Assembly (NCBI GenBank): GCA_024643305.1
Contig: JAHENE010000042.1
Location: 1 to 11,545, forward strand
Reading direction: 5' to 3'
DNA from: Thiobacillaceae bacterium
GTDB taxonomy: Bacteria; Pseudomonadota; Gammaproteobacteria; Burkholderiales; Thiobacillaceae
DNA length: 11,545 bases
Both the position numbers and the translations under genes were made by a program. Positions within the stretch are counted from its first letter, which is position 1, and every line of letters starts with the position of its first letter. Below, one piece after another: positions 6,064 through 11,545 of this stretch. The notes under the pieces are model-generated. The model was not told the origin of the DNA, ran no database searches, and worked only from the letters and a program-made list of their open reading frames with translations.

Positions 6064-6522
6064 ATGGACGAAGCCATCATTGATGCTCCCTTCGGTCAAC
6101 TAAGGTTGATTGCCGATCACGAAACCCTAACCGGAATCGTTTTCCTGCTTGAATCTGAAGTGGTCCGAAAGCCGGTTTCGCCTTTGCTCAGGGAAACCGA
6201 AGCCCAGTTGCGCGCCTATTTCAAGAACCCACGCTATCGGTTCGGCCTGCCAATGCAGTTGGGAGGCACATCTTTCCAGCGCCGGGTCTGGCAGGCAATG
6301 TGCCATATTCCCGTAGGCAGCACATCCACCTATGGCGCACTGGCCAAAAGTATTGGCTCCGCGCCACGAGCAGTCGGACAAGCTTGCGGGGCCAACCCAT
6401 TGCCCATCATCGTTCCCTGCCACCGTGTTTTATCTGCCTCCGGCCGAGGGGGGTTCATGCACAGCCGTGCGGACGGTCCAATATCCATCAAGAACTGGTT
6501 GCTGGCGCATGAGCGCGGATGA
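6064..6522 (+). CDS. ogt: Methylated-DNA--protein-cysteine methyltransferase (Ogt/MGMT type)
   Basis: A suicide DNA repair protein that moves the alkyl group of O6-alkylguanine (and O4-alkylthymine) to its own cysteine. The 152-residue product has a short N-terminal domain (about 1-65) and the C-terminal catalytic domain. The latter shows FQRRVWQAMCHIPVGSTSTYG (about 71-91, given as a region), PRAVGQACGANPLPIIVPCHRV with acceptor Cys119, and a final KNWLLAHE helix. PRAVG supplies the arginine finger. The stretch between GGF (129-131) and the final helix is a few residues longer than in human MGMT, as recalled from memory. ATG 6064 is chosen as the first plausible start in frame; it has no Shine-Dalgarno sequence. 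It overlaps xerD by 14 bases, implying cotranscription. The adjacency of ogt and xerD is, as I recall, seen in other betaproteobacteria. Confidence 0.93.
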   Translation: MDEAIIDAPFGQLRLIADHETLTGIVFLLESEVVRKPVSPLLRETEAQLRAYFKNPRYRFGLPMQLGGTSFQRRVWQAMCHIPVGSTSTYGALAKSIGSAPRAVGQACGANPLPIIVPCHRVLSASGRGGFMHSRADGPISIKNWLLAHERG

Positions 6523-7405
6523 ATCGCTGATTGACCGTTTCTGTGACCAGCTCTGGCTGGAGGACGGACTGGCGCAAAACACTTTGTCTGCCTATCGTCG
6601 CGACCTGACCGCGTTTGCGGCATGGATAATACAAGCCCGCAGCCACGAGTTGCATCAGGCAGATTCAACAGACATTGATGCCTACCTTGCACACCGCTTC
6701 GCCACCCGATCCAAACCGCGCACCGCCGCGCGCTATACCGCAAGCCTCAGGCGCTTTTATCGTTTTCTGGCAAGAGAGGGCCTGCTTGGCATCGACCCCA
6801 CACAGTTTCTCGATACACCAAAATTGCCACGCGCATTGCCCAAGGTGCTATCCGAAGCCGATGTGGAAACCCTGCTCGCCGTGCCCAATGTGGATACCCC
6901 TGCAGGGCTGCGCGACCGCGCCATGATAGAAACCCTGTACGCAACAGGATTGCGCGTGTCCGAACTGGTTGGTCTGAAATTGCTGAATCTGGACCTGAAT
7001 GCGGCCGTGTTGCGCGTCACTGGCAAGGGTGGCAAGGATCGGCTCGTGCCATTGGGCGAGGAAGCCCAGCACTGGCTTTCGCGCTACATCAAGGAATCGC
7101 GGCCGGCGATGCTCAACCAAAAAAAATGCGCCGAGGTCTTCGTCACCCCCCGCGGGACCGGGATGACACGCCAAGCCTTCTGGTATCTGTTAAAGCGTCG
7201 AGCCCAGACAGCCGGTATCCAGAAACCTCTTTCTCCGCATACCTTGAGGCATGCCTTTGCTACGCACTTGCTCGCTCACGGAGCCGATCTGCGTGCAGTG
7301 CAAATGCTGCTGGGCCACGCCGACATCTCAACCACGCAAATTTATACGCACGTAGCGCGCGAACGTCTGAAGCAATTGCACAGCCGCCATCACCCGCGCG
7401 GCTAG
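6509..7405 (+). CDS. xerD: Site-specific tyrosine recombinase XerD
   Basis: XerD acts with XerC and FtsK at dif to resolve chromosome dimers. The 298-residue length equals that of E. coli XerD. The N-terminal core-binding domain spans about 4-92 and the catalytic domain about 108-285. All catalytic residues are visible: Arg149 in TGLRVSEL, Lys173 in TGKGGKD, His244 and Arg247 in PHTLRHAFATHLL, His270 in LLGH, and nucleophile Tyr279 in TQIYTHV. The C-terminus, ERLKQLHSRHHPRG, is the XerD signature and separates it from XerC. The start at 6509 gives the standard N-terminus and overlaps the end of ogt by 14 bases. A run of eight A (7119-7126) occurs in the codons CAA AAA AAA. Its stop shares CTAG with the convergent permease gene. 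Confidence 0.97.
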   Translation: MSADESLIDRFCDQLWLEDGLAQNTLSAYRRDLTAFAAWIIQARSHELHQADSTDIDAYLAHRFATRSKPRTAARYTASLRRFYRFLAREGLLGIDPTQFLDTPKLPRALPKVLSEADVETLLAVPNVDTPAGLRDRAMIETLYATGLRVSELVGLKLLNLDLNAAVLRVTGKGGKDRLVPLGEEAQHWLSRYIKESRPAMLNQKKCAEVFVTPRGTGMTRQAFWYLLKRRAQTAGIQKPLSPHTLRHAFATHLLAHGADLRAVQMLLGHADISTTQIYTHVARERLKQLHSRHHPRG

Positions 7406-8136
7406 TTCATCGCCTTCACAAACAAAGACAGACTGCTAAAAAGCAACAATACGCCAATCAGGCGTGTAACCTGAGATTGACTCAGGCCCATATGCACATG
7501 ACTGCCTCCGTAAAGTGCAGCAAGCGCTACCGGCAAACCCAGAATGAAGTTATGCCAGACAACCGCATTCAGCAACAGCCCAGCCAACATAAAACTGGCA
7601 ATCCGGAAGAGGCCTTCAAAAAAAAACACACCCGACAAGGTGGCGCGTAGCTGGCCTTTTTCCTTCAGCCTGTGGGCGAGATAGATGACATAAGGCGGCC
7701 CACCCGTGCCAAACAAGCCGCCCACCGTGCCGCCGGTCAGGCTGGCTGGCAGCGCCCACCAGCGGGAGACCGGTTTGTCACCATGTAGGTTAAGCAGGCT
7801 ACGTACGGCGAAAGCAAGCACAAAAACCCCCAAACCCAACAGCAAAGGTGTTTTGGGAAGATTAACCAGCAAGGTGGTTCCAAGCGCCACCCCTATCACG
7901 CCGAAGGGGACGAGGGGTTTGACTTCATCCCAGCGCACCTGCTTCAAATTGAGTCCCCCCAGGGTCAGGGACGCAGTGAAATCGAGCAACAATACGAATG
8001 GAACAACTACAGGTAACGGAAACACCAGCGCCAGCAAAGGTACCGCCACCAGCCCGGAACCAAAACCGCTGATGCCGCGAATAAAATACGCCACGCTCAG
8101 CACGACAATGGCGTAGACGGCTTCGAACAATGTCAC
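7402..8136 (-). CDS. TauE/SafE family permease (sulfite exporter family)
   Basis: A 244-residue polytopic inner-membrane protein of the TauE/SafE (formerly DUF81) family. Members export sulfite or organic sulfur anions, but the substrate here cannot be told. It has about seven or eight hydrophobic segments and two family-type glycine motifs: GISGFGSGLVAVPLL (about 21-35) near the N-terminus and GGTVGGLFGTGGPPYVIYL (about 134-152) in the second half, the internal-repeat pattern of the family. The start is GTG at 8136, overlapping the folB stop as GTGA, so translation is probably coupled to folB. A run of nine T on the coding strand (7626-7618) encodes FFF. The stop overlaps that of convergent xerD. 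The folate link suggested by position is weak, because permeases of this family occur in many contexts. Confidence 0.88.
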   Translation of the reverse strand: MTLFEAVYAIVVLSVAYFIRGISGFGSGLVAVPLLALVFPLPVVVPFVLLLDFTASLTLGGLNLKQVRWDEVKPLVPFGVIGVALGTTLLVNLPKTPLLLGLGVFVLAFAVRSLLNLHGDKPVSRWWALPASLTGGTVGGLFGTGGPPYVIYLAHRLKEKGQLRATLSGVFFFEGLFRIASFMLAGLLLNAVVWHNFILGLPVALAALYGGSHVHMGLSQSQVTRLIGVLLLFSSLSLFVKAMN

Positions 8137-8495
8137 GCTCTGTGGCCACGCTCGATGGTAATGCCCAGTTCCTTCACCCCTCGCACGATGGCAAACTTGG
8201 TCACGCTGACTTTCACCCAGGGCGCGCCGAATTCATTGAGCACGATGTCCGCGACATGCTGGGCCACCGCCTCCACCAGCGCTATGGGCTGCGGGCGATT
8301 GATGAGGCTGTCCTTCACCCGGCTGGCGACCGCGCCATAATCGATGGTGTCTGCCACATCATCGCTTTCCCCGGCCTTATGTTTCGGCAGGCCGATTTCC
8401 AGATCGAGCCTGACCGGTTGAGGGATTTTGCGTTCCCATTCATATATGCCGATAATGAGTTCAAGGCGGAAGTCCCGCAAAAACAAGATATCCAT
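8133..8495 (-). CDS. folB: Dihydroneopterin aldolase FolB
   Basis: FolB converts 7,8-dihydroneopterin to 6-hydroxymethyl-7,8-dihydropterin and glycolaldehyde in folate synthesis, and can also epimerise the substrate. The 120-residue protein has the usual length. It begins MDILFLRDFRLELIIGIYEWE, shown here as its family N-terminus, and contains Glu21 in YEWE, SDDVADTIDYGAVA with Tyr53, ALVEAVAQHVA with Glu74, and Lys100 in VTKFAIVRG, all matching catalytic or binding positions of E. coli FolB from memory. The start at 8495 is preceded by a GGGG/CCCC hairpin rather than a normal Shine-Dalgarno sequence. It is divergent from plsY with only 36 bases between, the same folB-plsY arrangement as in E. 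coli. It is followed by the TauE-like gene through a GTGA overlap. Confidence 0.96.
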   Translation of the reverse strand: MDILFLRDFRLELIIGIYEWERKIPQPVRLDLEIGLPKHKAGESDDVADTIDYGAVASRVKDSLINRPQPIALVEAVAQHVADIVLNEFGAPWVKVSVTKFAIVRGVKELGITIERGHRA

Positions 8496-8496
8496 A

Positions 8497-8508
8497 GGGG
8501 AATGCCCC
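8497..8508 (-). promoter_or_regulatory. Small GC hairpin at the folB start
   Basis: On the folB strand GGGG (8508-8505) can pair with CCCC (8500-8497) around CATT, one base before the folB ATG. GGGG is also the only purine-rich tract at Shine-Dalgarno distance, so folding would hide it. A possible -10, TAAAAT (8531-8526), overlaps the plsY start codon on the other strand. It has no convincing -35. Confidence 0.35.
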
Positions 8509-8531
8509 GCACATAAAAGGAAGCGATTTTA

Positions 8532-9149
8532 ATGCAAAGCCTGTTCCCTGCCTTGATGATTGCACTTGGCGCCTACCTGATCGGCTCGCTTTCGTTTGCC
8601 GTGATCGTGGCGCGCATCATGGGGCTGCCAGATCCGCGCAGTTTCGGCTCCGGCAATCCGGGTGCGACCAACATCCTGCGTACCGGAAAAAAAACAGCCG
8701 CCGCGCTGACGCTTTTGGGCGACACCGCCAAGGGCTGGTTGGCGGTGTGGTTGGCGGGCATCGCAGGGGCATATTTCGGCATACAGATCATGGCGATACA
8801 CTTGGCGGCACTGGCCGTGTTCCTCGGCCACCTATTCCCAATATTTTTCGGTTTCAAAGGCGGTAAAGGTGTTGCGACCGCGTTGGGCATCATGTTGGCG
8901 CTTGACCCGTGGCTAGGCTTGGCGGTGCTGGCGACCTGGGTGGCGGTGTTCGCCATCTCGCGTATTTCCTCGTTGTCGGCACTGACGGCCTCGTTGCTGG
9001 CACCCGTGTATGCCGCGTTTTTCACGGGCAGCCGTGCCACCATCATCACCCTTTGTATCCTGAGCGCCCTGCTCATCTGGAGGCACCGTGCCAATATCCA
9101 GCGGCTGCTTTCAGGCGAAGAAGGTCGCTTCGTCAAACCCAAGCAATAG
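8532..9149 (+). CDS. plsY: Acyl-phosphate glycerol-3-phosphate acyltransferase PlsY
   Basis: PlsY is an inner-membrane enzyme that transfers an acyl chain from acyl-phosphate (made by PlsX) to glycerol-3-phosphate, forming lysophosphatidic acid for phospholipids. The 205-residue protein has five or more hydrophobic helices. The PlsY motifs are plain: [11 protein letters not shown] followed by [18 protein letters not shown] (about 34-51), [19 protein letters not shown] (about 98-116), and [10 protein letters not shown] in the last third. The ATG at 8532 has AAAAGGAAG upstream, spaced eight bases. A run of eight A (8687-8694) lies in the Lys-Lys codons after the first motif. It is divergent from folB and followed after 12 bases by the unrecognised 264-residue membrane protein gene, probably in one transcript. 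Confidence 0.97.
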   Translation: MQSLFPALMIALGAYLIGSLSFAVIVARIMGLPDPRSFGSGNPGATNILRTGKKTAAALTLLGDTAKGWLAVWLAGIAGAYFGIQIMAIHLAALAVFLGHLFPIFFGFKGGKGVATALGIMLALDPWLGLAVLATWVAVFAISRISSLSALTASLLAPVYAAFFTGSRATIITLCILSALLIWRHRANIQRLLSGEEGRFVKPKQ

Positions 9150-9161
9150 AAAGGGAAACCG

Positions 9162-9956
9162 ATGGCCTGGTTCGAAAAGGAAATGAATTACGCCAAGGAC
9201 AGCCTGGCGCAAGTTTCGGAGCAGGCAATCGATCGCGCAGGTGAACGCTTGGCTGGCGTAGTCAAGGAGGGCGTTTCCGAGGCGGGGCGCGAACTGCGCG
9301 ATGTCATCCTGCATGCGAGCACGGAAATCGATGCCAAGCTGGACAAGATTTCACAGGAACTCCATGACCAGCGCCAGTTCACCAAGGACGATGTAAAGGA
9401 AATGGTCGATTACGCTGCCGACCGTTTGTCCACCGTGTTGGATGAGCGTGTAGCCGTGGCCAAACGAGAAATTTCCAGCCTGGTGCAGGAAAAAGTGGAA
9501 TATTTCAAAGAGGAAATCGACGACTTCTTCATACGCCGTCAGCAAGACCTGGCACGTGAACGCAGGCGCCTCTTCATCAATGTACTGATTGCCGTCAGCG
9601 CTTCTCTGCTGGTAGGCGCGGTATCCTGGCTCTACCACCGCTGGGTTGGGGGCGTGCTCGATATTTTTGGAGTGTTCCGGATACTGCTGGCCTCACTCAC
9701 CGGCGGCTACCTGGTATACCTGGGCATCTCACTTGTTCGCCGCTGGCTCACCATGAGCGAACACAAGAAAGACGCGATGTACATCACCATGCGTTACTGG
9801 GGTGTATTACGGCCCGAGAGCATATTCATGAATCTGCTCCTGCTCTGTGCTTTGGCTTTGCTGTTTGGCCTGCTCTTGTTTCCGGAAATCCTGAGCGCAC
9901 TCCCGGGAGGAAAGGCCCTGCTTGATTTCGTGCATGGAGCAGCACCAAAGATCTAG
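9162..9956 (+). CDS. Unrecognised membrane protein with long charged helical N-terminus
   Basis: I do not recognise this 264-residue protein. Residues 1-136 hold no hydrophobic stretch, are rich in Glu, Lys, Asp, Arg and Ala, and read as long amphipathic or coiled-coil helices, loosely like apolipoprotein-type repeats. The basic cluster ARERRR (131-136) precedes the first of three hydrophobic segments, at about 137-158, 168-192 and 222-245. [12 protein letters not shown] lies between the second and third. By the positive-inside rule the N-terminal domain would be cytoplasmic and the short C-terminal tail ([10 protein letters not shown] and after) periplasmic. ATG 9162 has AGGG six bases upstream. 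It follows plsY by 12 bases, so a membrane-lipid or envelope role is possible, but this rests on position alone. Its stop shares CTAG with convergent rluF. Codon use looks like that of its neighbours. Confidence 0.85.
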   Translation: MAWFEKEMNYAKDSLAQVSEQAIDRAGERLAGVVKEGVSEAGRELRDVILHASTEIDAKLDKISQELHDQRQFTKDDVKEMVDYAADRLSTVLDERVAVAKREISSLVQEKVEYFKEEIDDFFIRRQQDLARERRRLFINVLIAVSASLLVGAVSWLYHRWVGGVLDIFGVFRILLASLTGGYLVYLGISLVRRWLTMSEHKKDAMYITMRYWGVLRPESIFMNLLLLCALALLFGLLLFPEILSALPGGKALLDFVHGAAPKI

Positions 9957-10714
9957 AAAATTTCGCTCTCACCCAGCAAACGCCACTTGCCTATAGGCAG
10001 GTCACCCAACTTCACCCGCCCTATGCGCACGCGCTTTAGCGCGGTCACTTTCAAACCCACCAGTTCACACATGCGGCGTATCTGGCGCTTTTTTCCCTCT
10101 TTGAGAACGAAGCGCAGTTGTTCCGGATTCTGCCATTCCACTTGAGCAAGCTTGAGTGGCTTGCCATCCAGGCTCAATCCATGGCGCAAGCGTGCAAGCT
10201 GATCAACCGGGAAAACATCACGCACGTTGGTAGTGGCTTTTCCATAACTCACCCGTACCAGATATTCCTTCTCGATATCCGAGTCTTCACCGATGAGTTT
10301 TCGCGCAATTCGCCCATCCTGGGTCAGAACAAGCAACCCCGTTGAGTCGATATCCAGCCGACCTGCAGGCGCCAGTCCACGCAGCATGGCAGGCGAAAAA
10401 CGCCGGCCGCTGTCATCATCCGCCCACTGGCTTGCACCCTGTATCAGCACAACAGCAGGCTGATAGCCATCCTCGGCTTGTCCCGACACGTAACCAATTG
10501 GCTTGTTCAGCAGAATCGTGGCAAGCCGCCGTTGACTGGCCTTGGCGCTCTTGTCCAAAGTAATTTGTGCTCCGGGCCCGACCTTGCTGCCCAGCACATT
10601 GACCACCACGCCATCGACCTTCACCCAGCCCTTGGCGATAAAATCATCCGCCTCACGACGTGAGCACAAGCCAAGTTCGGCCATGCGCTTGGACAAGCGA
10701 ACTTCCTCGCTCAT
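9953..10714 (-). CDS. rluF: 23S rRNA pseudouridine synthase, RluF-like
   Basis: A 253-residue RsuA-family pseudouridine synthase. An N-terminal S4 RNA-binding domain (about 4-50) starts [19 protein letters not shown], the pattern of E. coli RluF, which makes pseudouridine 2604 (and some 2605) in 23S rRNA. The catalytic domain has NKPIGYVSG (70-78), [13 protein letters not shown] with catalytic Asp121, EKEYLVRV, and the end motif [14 protein letters not shown]. RluB and RsuA are less likely from the S4 wording and the C-terminal PIGKWRLL. The start at 10714 is chosen because it forms ATGA with the tsaD stop and matches the family N-terminus. A longer open frame reaches 10870, but it reads through tsaD and is not supported. 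Pairing with tsaD joins two RNA modification enzymes in one transcript. Confidence 0.9.
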   Translation of the reverse strand: MSEEVRLSKRMAELGLCSRREADDFIAKGWVKVDGVVVNVLGSKVGPGAQITLDKSAKASQRRLATILLNKPIGYVSGQAEDGYQPAVVLIQGASQWADDDSGRRFSPAMLRGLAPAGRLDIDSTGLLVLTQDGRIARKLIGEDSDIEKEYLVRVSYGKATTNVRDVFPVDQLARLRHGLSLDGKPLKLAQVEWQNPEQLRFVLKEGKKRQIRRMCELVGLKVTALKRVRIGRVKLGDLPIGKWRLLGESEIF

Positions 10715-11545
10715 GTGCGCGGCAACTCTTGCAAATCCCAGCGCGGCTTCACACTGAAAGGTCCGGGGCCAGCCTGCCCCTGCTGCATGCGCAGCGCGCC
10801 GGCAAAGGCAATCATGGCGCCATTGTCCGTACATAAATCCAGGGGTGGAAAATAGACTTGCGCACCCCAACTGGCAGTCTCCGCAAGCAGCCGCTGACGC
10901 AGTTGCTTGTTGGCGCCCACACCGCCCGCCACCACCAATCTCTGACTGCCAACCTGCCTTAGAGCGCGCATGGATTTTTCCGCCAGCACTTCCACCATCA
11001 CGCTCTGGAATGCCGCCGCGATGTCGGCGCGCGCGGCTTCTTCCGGGTGTTTGTTGCGCAAAGTCAGTACCGCCGTTTTCAGCCCGCTGAAACTGAAATT
11101 GAGGTCACCCGAATTCAGCATGGGACGAGGCAACTTGAAGCGCGTGGCATCGCCCATTTCGGCCAGTTTCGATACTGCCGGCCCACCTGGGTAGCCGAGT
11201 TCCAGCAATTGCGCAGTCTTGTCGAAGGCTTCCCCGGCGGCATCGTCCAGGGTATCGCCCAAGGTTTCGTAAGCACCTACTTCGGTGACATGCATCAACT
11301 GGGTATGCCCGCCAGACACCAGCAGGGCCACAAAGGGAAACTCCGGCCGTGGGTCGGCCAGCAAAGGCGACAACAGATGACCCTCCAGATGGTGCACCCC
11401 AACAACCGGGATATTGAGTGAATAGGCAAGTGAACGCGCGAAACCAGCCCCTACCAGCAAGGCCCCGGCAAGCCCCGGACCCCGCGTGTAGGCGATGCCA
11501 TCCAAAGCGTTCAGCGTAAGCGAACACTCACCCAGGACCGCATGC
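10711..11545 (-). CDS. tsaD: tRNA N6-adenosine threonylcarbamoyltransferase TsaD, lacking its N-terminus (window edge)
   Basis: TsaD, with TsaB and TsaE, transfers threonylcarbamoyl to A37 of tRNAs reading ANN codons (t6A), using threonylcarbamoyl-AMP from TsaC. About 278 codons are visible and roughly 60-80 N-terminal residues lie outside the window. The open frame continues to the edge (visible as [19 protein letters not shown]), so the TTG at 11505 is internal, not a start. The motifs seen are [21 protein letters not shown] (given as a region), the metal-binding [52 protein letters not shown] and [12 protein letters not shown]. The C-terminus, [11 protein letters not shown], is standard. 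Its stop overlaps the rluF start (ATGA), which suggests coupled translation. Confidence 0.97.
   Translation of the reverse strand, partial: HAVLGECSLTLNALDGIAYTRGPGLAGALLVGAGFARSLAYSLNIPVVGVHHLEGHLLSPLLADPRPEFPFVALLVSGGHTQLMHVTEVGAYETLGDTLDDAAGEAFDKTAQLLELGYPGGPAVSKLAEMGDATRFKLPRPMLNSGDLNFSFSGLKTAVLTLRNKHPEEAARADIAAAFQSVMVEVLAEKSMRALRQVGSQRLVVAGGVGANKQLRQRLLAETASWGAQVYFPPLDLCTDNGAMIAFAGALRMQQGQAGPGPFSVKPRWDLQELPRT

Noticed and set aside
6332..6508. Longer reading frame upstream of the xerD ATG
   Set aside because: It lies inside the catalytic part of ogt in another frame. XerD of standard length (298 residues) begins at 6509.
7126..7650. Plus-strand open frame spanning the end of xerD and the TauE-like gene
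   Set aside because: It crosses two well-supported genes in other frames and its composition is not protein-like.
8573..9142. 189-codon open frame antisense to plsY
   Set aside because: It is a shadow of the GC-rich third codon positions of plsY, with no family features.
10715..10870. Open N-terminal extension of rluF by 52 codons
   Set aside because: The extension reads through the end of tsaD in another frame and does not resemble an S4 domain lead. The ATGA overlap start at 10714 gives the family N-terminus.
11503..11505. TTG as start of tsaD
   Set aside because: The frame continues to the window edge with sequence that aligns to TsaD, and the family needs the N-terminal residues lying outside.
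1..11545. A new defence, mobile or biosynthetic system
   Set aside because: All genes but one belong to conserved housekeeping families in an order expected for betaproteobacteria. There are no repeats, integrase hallmarks other than XerD, or composition breaks to suggest an island.

Overview
The window looks like ordinary chromosomal housekeeping DNA from a betaproteobacterium. The protein sequences and three conserved gene blocks suggest the Nitrosomonadales or a relative, but the genus is inferred and cannot be fixed from sequence alone. The blocks are: ffh divergent from ccsA(ypjD)-corB-pilB; rpsP-rimM-trmD-rplS; and ogt-xerD, followed by folB divergent from plsY, and tsaD-rluF. I see no insertion sequence, prophage, CRISPR array, tRNA or rRNA. 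No gene-free stretch exceeds about 125 bases.

Layout. (1) 1-2469, minus strand: a leftward group with a ccsA/YpjD-type cytochrome c assembly membrane protein, a CorB-type DUF21/CBS membrane protein with a TTG start, and the first 96 codons of the type IV pilus ATPase gene pilB, cut by the window edge. (2) 2470-2532: a compact divergent promoter region with a hairpin in the ffh leader. (3) 2533-5987, plus strand: ffh (signal recognition particle GTPase), then a good sigma70-type promoter, then the S16/RimM/TrmD/L19 ribosome and tRNA maturation genes. A short terminator-like hairpin and a second, two-stem structure separate trmD from rplS. A strong intrinsic terminator follows rplS. (4) 6064-7405, plus strand: ogt, an O6-alkylguanine DNA repair protein, overlapping xerD, the chromosome dimer resolution recombinase. 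(5) 7402-8495, minus strand: folB (folate synthesis) and a TauE/SafE-type permease, coupled by a GTGA overlap. (6) 8532-9956, plus strand: plsY (phospholipid synthesis) and an unrecognised membrane protein with a long charged helical N-terminus. (7) 9953-11545, minus strand: tsaD (tRNA t6A synthesis, cut by the window edge) and an RluF-like 23S rRNA pseudouridine synthase, coupled by an ATGA overlap.

Functionally, most genes serve translation and protein targeting: Ffh, S16, L19, RimM, TrmD, TsaD and RluF. Envelope genes (CcsA, CorB, PilB, TauE, PlsY and the unknown 264-residue protein) and DNA maintenance genes (Ogt, XerD) lie between them. I found no convincing new multi-gene system. The most interesting signals are the rplS leader structure (5505-5578), the repeated start region of rimM (4218-4267), the ffh leader hairpin (2504-2520) and the unrecognised gene at 9162-9956.
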